From Chloroflexota bacterium (lineage in GTDB: Bacteria; Chloroflexota; Anaerolineae; 4572-78; J111): a stretch of DNA of 64,000 nucleotides. The stretch lies in the NCBI GenBank assembly GCA_016860845.1, contig BOKF01000006.1, positions 186,001 through 250,000 of the forward strand. Reading direction: 5' to 3'. The notes under the pieces were generated by a model. That model saw only the letters and a list, made by a program, of their open reading frames with translations. It was not told the DNA's origin and ran no database searches. Below, piece after piece: positions 45,427 to 55,058 of the stretch (the first letter of the stretch is position 1; every line of letters begins with the position of its first letter). A program made the translations under genes and the position numbers.

Positions 45427-46464
45427 ATGACAACCAATCCACAGCAGATAAGCCAACCAGAGAGTAACAAGTTGATTCATGTCCCCCTATCACAATTCAT
45501 CCCTACAAAATTTTCTCTGGCCCGGTATGAACTAACCTTAGAAGCCTTGCAGTTGCTGCAACTTTCTCCCCTTAAGGGGACCTCCTTACGCAGCGGTTTT
45601 GGACGTACCCTCAAAAAGCTGGTTTGTTGTCATCCCCGTTTATGCAAGAAAACATGCACATTGGGTAAGTCTTGTCCTTATAGTTATATTTTTGAAACAG
45701 CGCCTCCCGTTAACGCCGAAGTTCTGGCAAATCTTAGTGAAATCCCTCGTCCCTTCGTAATTCAATCTTCCCATGATTTGAAAACTACTATCGTCCCCGG
45801 TGAGCAATTCGTATTCGGCTTAACCTTAATTGGAACGGGTATCAAATATCTTCCTCTTTTTTTTCACGTATTTTACGAGTTAGGTAAAGTTGGTTTGGGA
45901 TATACACAAGGGCAGTATCGATTGCTTTCCGTAGAGACCATTTTTTCTAATGGTCAGATAAAATCTATTTACAACGCCACTGACCAATCAATTTGGGGCG
46001 TCGACTCTACTATGTATGCAGAAGCAATCATTGCCCGCGCCGCTACCTTGCCTACCGATCGTATTACACTCAATTTTCTCACCCCAACGCGATTAAAACA
46101 TCAAGGGAAGTGGATAGAGCAAGGACCCCCTTTTCAGGCGTTAATCAAAGTTTTGTTAGGGCGAATTTCTTCACTCAGCTATTTCCATTGCGATGAACGA
46201 TTGAATGTTGATTTTCGAGGTCTGATTGACCGAGCAGCCCAGGTCCAGGTGGTAAACTGTGAAACTCATTGGGAGGATTGGACGCGCTTTTCAATGAGAC
46301 AACATCAGGAGATAGAAATAGGTGGTCTTGTGGGTATGATTACATATGAAGGTGATTTGCGAGATTACTTACCCTTCTTAGCTCTGGGTGAACTGATCCA
46401 CGTGGGCAAAGGAGCCGTTTTTGGCAATGGCCGGTATCAGATTATTGACCCAGCCAAAATTTGA
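45427..46464 (+). CDS. cas6: Cas6-family pre-crRNA endoribonuclease
   Basis: Protein of 345 residues. It has an N-terminal RAMP half with SLRSGFGRTLKKLVCCHPRLC and a Cys cluster (CCHPRLCKKTC, KSCPYSYIFET), a middle SLSYFHCDERLN segment with a His, and the C-terminal Gly-rich loop VGKGAVFGNGRYQI. This layout is typical of the Cas6 variant common in Chloroflexota and other thermophile-related lineages. It processes precursor crRNA within repeats. No CRISPR array lies in the window, so the array must be elsewhere. Confidence 0.82.
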   Translation: MTTNPQQISQPESNKLIHVPLSQFIPTKFSLARYELTLEALQLLQLSPLKGTSLRSGFGRTLKKLVCCHPRLCKKTCTLGKSCPYSYIFETAPPVNAEVLANLSEIPRPFVIQSSHDLKTTIVPGEQFVFGLTLIGTGIKYLPLFFHVFYELGKVGLGYTQGQYRLLSVETIFSNGQIKSIYNATDQSIWGVDSTMYAEAIIARAATLPTDRITLNFLTPTRLKHQGKWIEQGPPFQALIKVLLGRISSLSYFHCDERLNVDFRGLIDRAAQVQVVNCETHWEDWTRFSMRQHQEIEIGGLVGMITYEGDLRDYLPFLALGELIHVGKGAVFGNGRYQIIDPAKI

Positions 46465-46512
46465 AAGGTGACTATAGCTTGACTATAGTGTTATTATAAG
46501 GGGGAACGAGAA

Positions 46513-46794
46513 ATGATGTCAATTAAATTCAGTGGAAGCTCACGTCAGCCTGAGCCTCAGGTGATTGAAGTTGAAGCTTTGAAAAAACTTTATGCCGAGT
46601 ATTTAAAAGAAGTATCCCCAGACTGGAGTGAGGAACGTATTTACATGGAAGTGAACGAGGTTTTTGCGGAACAAAACCTGGAACATTCCCTATCACAGCG
46701 GCGAAAATTTCACAAACGACTCACTCAAAAACTGGATAAAATAAAACGCCATCCCACGGACTGGTTTTTTCATGAGGATAATCATCACCTTTAG
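46513..46794 (+). CDS. Small helical protein after cas6
   Basis: Protein of 93 residues, highly charged and helical (EALKKLYAEYLKEVSPDWSEERIYMEVNE...), ending in a Lys/His-rich tail. AAGGGGG lies upstream of the start. Not recognised. It follows cas6 on the same strand by 48 nt and ends 4 nt inside the convergent regulator gene, so it may belong to the CRISPR operon as a small subunit, but no sequence motif supports this. Confidence 0.5.
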   Translation: MMSIKFSGSSRQPEPQVIEVEALKKLYAEYLKEVSPDWSEERIYMEVNEVFAEQNLEHSLSQRRKFHKRLTQKLDKIKRHPTDWFFHEDNHHL

Positions 46795-47849
46795 GCCGCC
46801 CGCTGGTTGACGAAATTTTGAAGATATTTTTCGTATCTGACATAACCATTATCGCGGGCCAGCCAAAGGCTCTCCTCTAGCCGCGATTGCCCTCTCTGTT
46901 TATCCCCCAGATCAAAATATTGCCCTACTTCAAGTTCGCTTCGGGTAAGTTGCACATGGCGCATAGGCAGCTTGTTGATGGGCGATTTCACTTTCGTATA
47001 CATTCGCCAGCCTTCCTCTAAGGTATCAAAGGCCTCAGGCAGTTTAAGGATGCCTTGACCGCGCCCCATCCCTTCGAGGGCCATACAGATAAAGTGATCA
47101 TTGACAAAAATTCCCCGTCCGAGCAGATCTTTTATCCGGCCTTCCATTTCTTTGAATTTTGCCAGTTCGCCCAGATAGGCCCAATTCAGGGCCAGATAGC
47201 GCAGTGAACTGAGTTTGTAATCGTCAGTTCTTACAAACCCCAAGGCTTCGGTGAAAGCCTTGATCGCTTTGGCTCGTTGTCCGCTGAGATAATAGGCCAG
47301 CCCTGATCCATAAGCAGCCAAGCCGTACAGGTCCTGGTCGCCACACTCAGTGGCAATGGTTCGAATTTGAGTAATAAGCTCTTGAGCCAACGGCCGGATG
47401 GCTGGGGGCATGACCACTTCAAAATGCGCAATCAGACGCTCGAACAAAATCCGGCCCAGATTCCCCAGGATCGGCTGGAGTATTTTGGCTGAACAGTTCC
47501 AGCGGTAAATTTCCTCTTGCAGCCTGGTTGCTGCCTGTTCCGCCCAAATCATAGCCAGCCGGGCATTGCCGTTGATCCTCACTTGGCGGACCTGTTGAAG
47601 GTGGGCATCACTTTGCTCCTTTAGGAGCCGGTACGAGGTAACCCACGCCGCCGCCTCAGCTCGGTTCTTGACCCCGATTTTTCGAAAAATACCGCGATCA
47701 TCATCTTTTACACTGAGCATATGCTCAATGGTCTTCTCCGCTAAAAAGACCTCTCGAGCAATCTCTTTATTCTTTAGCCCCTTACTCACCATTTGCAGCA
47801 CAGCAAACTCACGCGGAGTTAAACCTAGATCCTCTTTGGCCAAGCTCAT
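46791..47849 (-). CDS. LuxR-type HTH regulator with TPR-like C-terminus
   Basis: Protein of 352 residues. The LuxR/FixJ-type HTH is at the N-terminus (about 8-70): LTPREFAVLQMVSKGLKNKEIAREVFLAEKTIEHMLS, followed by RKIGVKNRAEAAAW. The remainder is all-helical and resembles TPR-type repeats (for example LAAYGSGLAYYLSGQRAKAIKAF). The arrangement HTH-first then TPRs is seen in several Chloroflexota regulators. It lies on the opposite strand between the CRISPR effector genes and the vWA/tubulin module and is divergent from the latter, so it may control it. Confidence 0.75.
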   Translation of the reverse strand: MSLAKEDLGLTPREFAVLQMVSKGLKNKEIAREVFLAEKTIEHMLSVKDDDRGIFRKIGVKNRAEAAAWVTSYRLLKEQSDAHLQQVRQVRINGNARLAMIWAEQAATRLQEEIYRWNCSAKILQPILGNLGRILFERLIAHFEVVMPPAIRPLAQELITQIRTIATECGDQDLYGLAAYGSGLAYYLSGQRAKAIKAFTEALGFVRTDDYKLSSLRYLALNWAYLGELAKFKEMEGRIKDLLGRGIFVNDHFICMALEGMGRGQGILKLPEAFDTLEEGWRMYTKVKSPINKLPMRHVQLTRSELEVGQYFDLGDKQRGQSRLEESLWLARDNGYVRYEKYLQNFVNQRAA

Positions 47850-47888
47850 GGTTTTACCCTACCCTTCTTCAAAACCTACTTGCTGAAA

Positions 47889-47973
47889 GTAGGGGGAGTT
47901 CCCCCTACAAGCCGCCGAAGGTATAGGCCATAATTATAAAAAACGTCTATGGCGTTATTTTCACCATAGACGT
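47889..47973. promoter_or_regulatory. Two perfect inverted repeats between luxR-type gene and vWA gene
   Basis: GTAGGGGGA (47889-47897) / TCCCCCTAC (47900-47908), spaced by 2 nt, is an operator-like palindrome 40 nt upstream of the regulator start. ACGTCTATGG (47943-47952) / CCATAGACGT (47964-47973), flanked by A and T runs on both sides, can act as a bidirectional terminator or large operator. The remaining 47974-48186 shows no gene. Confidence 0.5.
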
Positions 47974-48186
47974 TTTGTAGGGAGGAAACGTTTAAGAACA
48001 GGTCGGTCGGGCCTACACCATGCCATGTGTTTATACCTCACCGTGTAAATATATTTAACGCATCGCTTTGTATCTGGCATCATCATCGTCTACTGGCTCC
48101 CGAAAATCTCAGCCGGAGTTACCGACTTTATCAATTAATTAAACACGCCTGGTTGGTTAAAGATACGGCCTGCAGAGGAGGAATCA

Positions 48187-49974
48187 ATGATAAATCTATG
48201 GCGATATTTTAGCTTAGGCGCCCGTTTCCGTCGAGTCAAACGACGACTTTTTGGTTGTTGTTTGCTCATTTTGTTTTGTTTTATTCTGGCCTGCGCGCTC
48301 CTGGTCGGGCTATCACTATATCTGGCTCAAATAGCCGCGGCCCAAGAAACTGCGGCGGCGCCAAATCAGGTCATGCTGGTCATTGATAATAGCAATTCAA
48401 TGTACGAAAAAAATGGCCAAGGGAGTGATCCCGATTTACTCCGTATCGAAGCGGCCCGTTTATTTATCACCTACCTGGGCGCTGATGACCAGTTGGTGCA
48501 TCAACTCGGTGTGATTTTTTTCGGCGGTGAGAGTCATCTTATCGCTCCGTTTACCCCTCTCGCCGATGAAAACCGTCGGATGGAACTGGCTCGTCTCATC
48601 GCCAACCCCACCCGATTGAAGTGGACGAACCAGCAAGCAGCGCTTGAACTGGCGGAACAAACCTTTCAGAAAGCTGCAACCACGCCGGGACGACGGGCGG
48701 TGATTCTGCTCACCGACGGCAAACCCGAATGGAGCAACCAGCCTACCGCTTTGGAAAAGATGGCAATCATCGCCGGGTTGCGTGAAACCGCTCGGCGATT
48801 GGTCGCCCAGAATATTGCCGTTTTTGTCATCCTGCTTCAAAACGAGTCCACTGATGCGGACCCGGAGATTGAAACTATCTATGTTCCTCTCTGGCAGGAA
48901 TTGGCAGCTCAAACCCCGCCCGGCCGCTTTTATCGTGCCCGACAAAGTAATGAACTGCTGGACATCTACCATGATATTGTCGTTACGCTGACCGGGCGGG
49001 CAACTGCCGGAATTATTGTCCAAACTCAGGTGCAAACCGAGACAGTCGAGCCGGTCACGGTTGAAGCTGGCCTGGCCCAAATAACATTTGTCATCCGCAA
49101 GAGTGATCCAGCGCTGCAGGCCGAGATCATTTCTCCTGGCGGGCAACGCCTCGATTCTAACGGGGCCGGGGTGCAACACGCGGGGCAACCTGGCCAGAGC
49201 CATGAGGAAATTTGGGCGATGAGTTATCCCCCAGCCGGAACCTGGTATGTGCGCCTGAGCGGCCAGGGCACGGTGACGGTTTGGAAAGATTTCCTCCCTG
49301 CTCCGGCCACCCCCACCTTTACTCCCAGCGCAACCGCCACCTCTCTTCCCACCTCGTCCCCTACTGTTACACCCACTGCAACCTTAACCCCTACGCCGAC
49401 GGTTATCCCGCCGACTCCCACGCCAACCCTCACGCCCCAACCAACCTCCACTCGCGCTGCCACCCCTACGTCCAGTCCTACCCCGATCCCCTTAAAGCCG
49501 GCTTCTCACACCTCATTGGCCTGGTGGGTTTTGCTGCCCGTGGCAGTTTTGGCCGTTGGGGGCGGAGGTTGGCTCTGGCTCCAATATCACCAGCCCAAGC
49601 TTTTTTTGACGGGTACATTGCGCCCCCTGGCAGGCGAGGCCAGTTATCCGGCCCGGCTGGACCTTGATAGTTTGGATCGTTGGGAGATCACCCTGGGAGC
49701 AATTCCCCCTGCCGATATTCACCTGCCCCATACGCCAGATCAACTCACCCCGTCAGCTCGCCTCACGGCCCGTCTTGACGCCGATGATCAAACGGGGGTG
49801 GTCCTGACGCCTCTGCCTGGCGAAGCATCTGTTGCGGCGGTAAAGGTCAATAATATGGCGGTCAGTCAGGAGTGGTTCTTGCGTGACGGCGATGTAATTA
49901 CCCTGGGAGGCTATCGCTTTAAATATGAAAATCTACGCCAGCGGGGTAACTGGAAGTATGAAGTAAGGAAGTAG
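48187..49974 (+). CDS. Membrane-anchored vWA protein with C-terminal FHA-like domain
   Basis: Protein of 595 residues. A basic N-terminus precedes a hydrophobic anchor (about 24-47). A von Willebrand A domain follows with MIDAS DNSNS (67-71) and a TDG motif (ILLTDGKPEW). After about 130 further residues comes a Pro/Thr-rich linker, then a second transmembrane helix (about 440-458, WWVLLPVAVLAVGGGGWLWL). The C-terminal about 130 residues end in VKVNNMAVSQEWFLRDGDVITLGGYRFKYEN, the terminal strands of an FHA-like domain, presumably cytoplasmic. A surface sensor-type protein that hands signals to a phosphothreonine-binding or protein-binding domain is a fair guess. It heads a + strand run continuing to the GTPase. 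Confidence 0.7.
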   Translation: MINLWRYFSLGARFRRVKRRLFGCCLLILFCFILACALLVGLSLYLAQIAAAQETAAAPNQVMLVIDNSNSMYEKNGQGSDPDLLRIEAARLFITYLGADDQLVHQLGVIFFGGESHLIAPFTPLADENRRMELARLIANPTRLKWTNQQAALELAEQTFQKAATTPGRRAVILLTDGKPEWSNQPTALEKMAIIAGLRETARRLVAQNIAVFVILLQNESTDADPEIETIYVPLWQELAAQTPPGRFYRARQSNELLDIYHDIVVTLTGRATAGIIVQTQVQTETVEPVTVEAGLAQITFVIRKSDPALQAEIISPGGQRLDSNGAGVQHAGQPGQSHEEIWAMSYPPAGTWYVRLSGQGTVTVWKDFLPAPATPTFTPSATATSLPTSSPTVTPTATLTPTPTVIPPTPTPTLTPQPTSTRAATPTSSPTPIPLKPASHTSLAWWVLLPVAVLAVGGGGWLWLQYHQPKLFLTGTLRPLAGEASYPARLDLDSLDRWEITLGAIPPADIHLPHTPDQLTPSARLTARLDADDQTGVVLTPLPGEASVAAVKVNNMAVSQEWFLRDGDVITLGGYRFKYENLRQRGNWKYEVRK

Positions 49975-50095
49975 GGAGTAGGGAAGTAACAAGGGATGTA
50001 CCCTGTCTACTGTCTACGCCCTTTCCCCCTTCGGGGACGCCCGAAGGGGCGCGGCCAGCACCCGAAGGGGTGCCGTCTACTATTTTCAGGAGATA
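49975..50095. repeat. Heptamer tract and G/C hairpins
   Basis: Begins with AGTAGGG-type heptamers, continues with an inverted CTACTGTCTACGCCC tract, then CCCCTTCGGG/CCCGAAGGGG copies that fold into hairpins. Same repeat class as in the gaps near 58.6, 59.7 and 60.7 kb. Confidence 0.5.
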
Positions 50096-50099
50096 TGTG

Positions 50100-52865
50100 A
50101 TGGAAACACAAACAAATCCAACCGAAAAATTAATACGATTGCGCCCAACGCTGGTTGTTGGGCTGGGTGGAACCGGTCACCGCATTACGGTACGGCTAAA
50201 GAGCTTGATCGAGCAGAATTGGAACAACGAGCAGGTCAAGCAGTGGGTAAAGTTCCTGGTATTTGATACCGCTCAAGAAGAGGTGGTAGAAAATCAGCAG
50301 GGGCGCATTGTCAGGCTGGAACCGGGCAGCGAGTTCCATGATATAGGGCAAACACCGGTTGCCAATATCAAACGCAACCTGGCTCGCCAATCTGCTATTC
50401 AGGAACGGTTGGGCAGCGTCATGGCCAGTCTGTCGCCAACCTTTCTTCGCAACGGGGCCAAGCAGTTGCGGCCATTGGGCCTGCTGGCCTTATTGTGGCG
50501 CTATGCCGACGTGGAAACCTATTTACGCGAGACCATTTGGGCTTTGGCCGGCCGCCAGCACGACGAAAGACGGGAAGGCATTAATGTCATCATCGTTAGC
50601 TCGTTGGTAGGCGGCACCGGCTCCAGTACCTTTCTTGATATAGCTTACATCATTCGTGATTTGTTCGATGAATTGGGCACACTGGCCGACTTCTGTTACA
50701 TCACCGGGGTCGGGGTGCTGCCGCGGGCTTTTCACGGGGTAAATGGGCCTAACCTGGTGCCCAACGCCGTAGCCTCACTCAAGGAGTTGAATCATTGCAT
50801 GCTCCACGGCGGCTTCAGCGCCCGTTATCCCACCGGGCGTACGATTTCCACCGAGCAGCCTCCTTTCAATATTTATTATCTGGTAGACGGAATTGACGAA
50901 CGAGGCCATACCTGGAATGGCCTGGGCGATGTGTGCCGGCTGGCGGCCGAGGCCATTTTTTTACAGATTGGGTCACAGGTAGGCCAAAAACACGAAAATG
51001 ATTTCGATAATCTCGACGAGGTCCTGGTCCGGCAGACAGAAGAAGGCGATGGCACCTTTTACGGCAGCTTTGGTCTGGCTTCGCTCGTTTTTCCGGCAGC
51101 GGCCCTGGCTCGCGCCTGCGCCGCCCAACAAGCAATCCGGGTCATTGAGGGAGGTTTGCTCGTTCCTGCCTCAAACCATTGCCAGGCCCTTATCAAACAG
51201 GTTGATGATTTCATCGTATCCGCCGAACTCGAGCCGGCTCGCCTGATGGAGCGGTTGGCCAGTGATGACCAGGGCGGTCCACTGGTCGTAGATTTAATCG
51301 TTCCCGGTTGGGTTAACCGCTTATCGGCTCCGGCGATCCCCGGCGAGTTAGTGCGCTACGTGCGCGATTATGAACAGGCCCGTTTGGGCACGGATTTCAA
51401 ACGCTGGTTGGTACAAAATGAGGCTCGCCTGGCCGGCCGCGCCGCCGGCATGCTGAATGACACTATGGCCCGGCTGGCCCGGCAAGCTGGCCTGCCGGCT
51501 GTAGAGCAATTTATCACCCATCTGCTTGACAGGTTGGACACCAGCAGGAGCCAGTTGAGCGCAGCTCAGATGGAACGGGAGAGCCAGCAGGTTGCCTTGG
51601 GCCAGGAGCTGGGCCATCTGGAGACCGTCTTTCTGCAAGCCGGGGAAAGTAATTTTTTGTGGCGGGGTCAACGAGTTGCCCGCGCCCAACATGCTTACTT
51701 TACGGCGGCCCAGCATCTATTTACCCTGCGCTGGCAAAGCCAGGTTACGGCCGGGATGCTGACCATTTTTAACCATGTAACTCGGACAGTTCAAACGGGC
51801 CTGGCTGCCTGTCAAGCTGTTACCAGCCGCCTCAAAGCGGTGCAGCGGACATTGCAGGTTATTGAAAATAACGACAAGCAAGGTCTGGGGGTGACCGGAG
51901 TGACCACTCAATCCCTGGCCAGCCCGACTCTGATGACGCGCCTGTTTGAGCTTCACGCGCCGCCCGTCGCCGATACCATGGCTACCCTCTTCAATGAGGT
52001 GGTCTCGCCGCTGGATTGGCACGATACCGCTCCCGCCGAGCTGGAACAACGCTTATTGACCGCCTGTCAACCCGCTTTTGCGCCCTTGACTGTCATGACC
52101 GTCGAGCAGGTCATTGCTTTGCAGGCCGCTGAAACCCCCATTGAGAATTACTATACCTGGCTGCTCACCCAGGCCACTCCCTCGTGGAATCTGGACCGGG
52201 CACGCCTGCCGGAGGGAGGAGCGGCCCTGCACCGGCTGGAAGTGTTGGGAGTGCCCAACGAAACCGACTCGCTCTATCGCCGCCACCTGCGCAGCCTGGT
52301 TTCCACAGGCGATCCCGCCCGGATTACGGCTTTTGTGGCCCATATTGGCGCGGCTCATACCGCATTGCAGCAGTGGGACAGTTATCAAGCCGTGTATGAA
52401 CAAGTTCGGGGACATATCCCGCTACATATTCTGCCTCATTTCCAGGCAGATAACGAACGAGCGCGCCAGACTTTCGCTCTGGGGTCTTTGTTCGGTTTTA
52501 TTATCAACCAGGGCGCTTACTTTTATTATATCCCGGCCGACCCGTTAGCCCGACCCGTCAAACTGGCCCAGGGGTTAGCCAACAGCCTGAATATCTTTAT
52601 CGGCAAAGATAACCTGGTTGTAGAAGTCAGAGAGCGGGTTGAACAGGTTGTCGCTCAACGAGGGGTTGAGGCGACCTTACGCACCCTCAGCCGGCATTAT
52701 GAAGCCGCTCATTCCAACGGCCGTTTTCAGGCGGACGAGTTAGTTCTGGAATTAAAACGTCTGGTGCGGGCCTATGCGGACGAACTGCGCCAAATCCACC
52801 AATTTTCAACGTTGAACTGGACCACTGCGGAGGGCGATCAAGCCCGGCCTGAATTATCTCATTAA
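50100..52865 (+). CDS. Tubulin-like (FtsZ/tubulin superfamily) GTPase
   Basis: Protein of 921 residues. ATG 50100 is chosen for the CAGGAG 7 nt upstream. The N-terminal domain has VVGLGGTGHRITVRL near residues 20-35 and the nucleotide-loop signature VGGTGSSTFLD at 170-180, matching the GGGTGS tubulin/FtsZ motif. FLVFDTAQEE and YYLVDGIDERG are further landmarks of the large 'tubulin-like' family found beside vWA or other signalling genes. The remaining about 550 residues are helical, perhaps a polymer-partner or membrane-related region. It is tightly linked to the next gene (13 nt). A role in membrane-associated assembly or conflict response is inferred from family context. Confidence 0.72.
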   Translation: METQTNPTEKLIRLRPTLVVGLGGTGHRITVRLKSLIEQNWNNEQVKQWVKFLVFDTAQEEVVENQQGRIVRLEPGSEFHDIGQTPVANIKRNLARQSAIQERLGSVMASLSPTFLRNGAKQLRPLGLLALLWRYADVETYLRETIWALAGRQHDERREGINVIIVSSLVGGTGSSTFLDIAYIIRDLFDELGTLADFCYITGVGVLPRAFHGVNGPNLVPNAVASLKELNHCMLHGGFSARYPTGRTISTEQPPFNIYYLVDGIDERGHTWNGLGDVCRLAAEAIFLQIGSQVGQKHENDFDNLDEVLVRQTEEGDGTFYGSFGLASLVFPAAALARACAAQQAIRVIEGGLLVPASNHCQALIKQVDDFIVSAELEPARLMERLASDDQGGPLVVDLIVPGWVNRLSAPAIPGELVRYVRDYEQARLGTDFKRWLVQNEARLAGRAAGMLNDTMARLARQAGLPAVEQFITHLLDRLDTSRSQLSAAQMERESQQVALGQELGHLETVFLQAGESNFLWRGQRVARAQHAYFTAAQHLFTLRWQSQVTAGMLTIFNHVTRTVQTGLAACQAVTSRLKAVQRTLQVIENNDKQGLGVTGVTTQSLASPTLMTRLFELHAPPVADTMATLFNEVVSPLDWHDTAPAELEQRLLTACQPAFAPLTVMTVEQVIALQAAETPIENYYTWLLTQATPSWNLDRARLPEGGAALHRLEVLGVPNETDSLYRRHLRSLVSTGDPARITAFVAHIGAAHTALQQWDSYQAVYEQVRGHIPLHILPHFQADNERARQTFALGSLFGFIINQGAYFYYIPADPLARPVKLAQGLANSLNIFIGKDNLVVEVRERVEQVVAQRGVEATLRTLSRHYEAAHSNGRFQADELVLELKRLVRAYADELRQIHQFSTLNWTTAEGDQARPELSH

Positions 52866-52878
52866 AGGAGCGAGGCTT

Positions 52879-54987
52879 ATGGCGAATATCCAAATGCAGC
52901 GAACCTTGCTGATCGGCCTGGGCAAAGCCGGAGCCAAAACAAATGAGGCTCTGCTGGCCGAATTGGCCCACCGGTTTGGGGAGGTGATGATTATTCAAGG
53001 CGTGGCGGTAGTGACCGAAGAAATTGCAGCCACACCCTTGTTAATCTCGCCAGAAGCAGGTTTTACCGCCTGGCAGGACGACTTTGACCGGCGGGTAAAG
53101 TCAGCCTTGGGCCAGATCTCTCAACTTAACCATCTGCCTCACTTGCTCCGTCTGGGTGTTAACCTGCGCCGGCCTGAGGAAATCCATATCATCGTGGTTG
53201 CAGACCTGACTGAAACCTGGACATGGCCTGTCATTGCTCAACTAACAGATAGACTGCGCGACACCGTGGAACGCACCCTGGCCTGCTTGGCGGGTATCAC
53301 GGGAGTATTGCTCTACCCTGGCCCGCTTGAACCCGACGAAATGGGGGCAAGTGAGCCGGGGGAGGTAGCTACTCTCGCCAGACACTTTGATCGTGGCTGC
53401 TTTCTGGCCGGGATGACGAATGAGGTTGGATTAATTATTGGCGATGCCAATGGCCTCATTGAGGCCACAGCCGGTTTTCTGGTCCTACTCCTTACCGAGG
53501 CCCCGGCCGCCGGGTTAGACTGGGAAGAGAACAGTCTCGGCGATTGGGACACGACCCTATCCAGTTTTGGCTTTGCCGGTGTACGCTGGCCTGATGATGA
53601 CCTGATTAGAATTTTGAGCGCGCGGTGGAGTGAGGCTTTGCTTCAGCAGATGTTCACCCCGCCCCAAGACTCGCCGCAAAAAGGCGACCTGGCCCAGCAG
53701 GCCAGAGAGAGCGTTCAGCAGTGGTTGATCGGCCAGAAATTAAGCCCCCCTGTACTACTTGAACGACTGGCTGCCGTCATGCCGTCCCTACCGAATTATC
53801 TATCCAACCTGGTGGCTGACCCGCCATGGCCGTGGCTGCTGGTTAATACCCAGGCCGACCTTGAACACGCCGCCCAACGCTGGCAGGATGAGTGGCTGGT
53901 GGTCAGCAGAGAGAGACTCATCCCGGCTTTGACAGAACTACGGGCAGCGTGGCTTGAACAGGCTGAAACCTGGCTGGCCCAACCCCTGGCTCAAAATCGC
54001 CCAGGCGCAGTTCTGATTGCTCAGAGTTATCTGGCGGAGATGAGCGATATGCTGGAGGCTTTTATTGAAGGCGTGGAGCAAAAAAAGGAAGAAGCCGAAA
54101 TGGACCTGGCCGACCTTGACCAGCAGCTAGGTCAAGCGGCCGAAACTATGGCTCAAAGCGTGGCTGGCTTTCCTGCTTCCCCGCTCAGTATGTTTTTCTT
54201 CTGGAGCAGCCGTCCTTTGAAATGGCCGCATTATTGGCTCAGATGCCGGCAGGCTCAAACCAGCGCCCGCAGCTTTGCTCATCTAAACCGGGGACGCTTG
54301 ATTACCTGGCAAATGGTTTCCTATTACGAAGAGTTATTGCCCTTTTATCGGCAGCTTTTGGCGGATTGGCGTGAGCTGGTCGAAAAATGGAGCCGCACTT
54401 GCCAGCAGGTGGTCAAAGCCTCAACCTCCGCCAGCCTGACCGATTGGCCCGAACAATTGGAACGTTGTTTAGAGAGATCAAGCGGTCCCTGGGATCAACT
54501 GTTGATAGCAGCCCTATACCAGGAGACGCTTGAGTTTGACTCCAAACGGGTACAGGAGCAGATGGGAACGCTGAACGAATGGGTCGTCGAGGCGATGCAG
54601 GCCGAAACCATCCTGGCTCGTTTACTTGAACAGACGGCCCAGGCGCTTACGCCGGTGATAAAGATGGCGGTAGATCAAGCGGTAATCCGGCAGTTACCGG
54701 ATGAAAGAGCCAGGGCCAATTGGTTAGCTGGCCTGGTAGAGCTGGCGCGTCCTTTTTGGCGCTACGATGAAACAACACTGGTCGAGCGTTCGCGCGTCCA
54801 GGTCCGCCTGGAAAGCTGGCTCCTCCTACCCGGCGGGGAGGCCTCACCCCTGGCTCCACTGGCTCAGACGCTCAGCCAGCCCCCTAGGTTGCTGCCCAGC
54901 CGCCAACCTGGGGAGTTAGGGCTGGTCACGCTGCGGCGAATACAGTGGGGGATGGAGATGAAGGAGGTGGATACCCTGGAACGGTAA
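52879..54987 (+). CDS. Tubulin-module partner protein
   Basis: Protein of 702 residues. It begins with LLIGLGKAGAKTNEALLAEL, a Rossmann-like loop comparable to the GLGGTG loop of the preceding tubulin-like protein, then HIIVVADLTETW. No GGTGS signature follows, so it may be a diverged tubulin-like partner without GTPase activity. The C-terminal half is helical, with a coiled coil around EGVEQKKEEAEMDLADLDQQLG. It sits 13 nt after the tubulin-like gene and 71 nt before the GTPase. Not assigned to a named family. Confidence 0.55.
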   Translation: MANIQMQRTLLIGLGKAGAKTNEALLAELAHRFGEVMIIQGVAVVTEEIAATPLLISPEAGFTAWQDDFDRRVKSALGQISQLNHLPHLLRLGVNLRRPEEIHIIVVADLTETWTWPVIAQLTDRLRDTVERTLACLAGITGVLLYPGPLEPDEMGASEPGEVATLARHFDRGCFLAGMTNEVGLIIGDANGLIEATAGFLVLLLTEAPAAGLDWEENSLGDWDTTLSSFGFAGVRWPDDDLIRILSARWSEALLQQMFTPPQDSPQKGDLAQQARESVQQWLIGQKLSPPVLLERLAAVMPSLPNYLSNLVADPPWPWLLVNTQADLEHAAQRWQDEWLVVSRERLIPALTELRAAWLEQAETWLAQPLAQNRPGAVLIAQSYLAEMSDMLEAFIEGVEQKKEEAEMDLADLDQQLGQAAETMAQSVAGFPASPLSMFFFWSSRPLKWPHYWLRCRQAQTSARSFAHLNRGRLITWQMVSYYEELLPFYRQLLADWRELVEKWSRTCQQVVKASTSASLTDWPEQLERCLERSSGPWDQLLIAALYQETLEFDSKRVQEQMGTLNEWVVEAMQAETILARLLEQTAQALTPVIKMAVDQAVIRQLPDERARANWLAGLVELARPFWRYDETTLVERSRVQVRLESWLLLPGGEASPLAPLAQTLSQPPRLLPSRQPGELGLVTLRRIQWGMEMKEVDTLER

Positions 54988-55058
54988 CAAGGTCGCATCA
55001 TTTATCTTTCGGCGGTCGGCGGTCAGCCGTCGGCGGTCTATTTTCTAAGGAGGTTTCT

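Noticed and set aside
48460..49203. Long minus-strand reading frame (about 247 codons) opposite the vWA gene
   Set aside because: It is the shadow of the vWA coding frame; its protein has no recognisable domain and no ribosome binding site.
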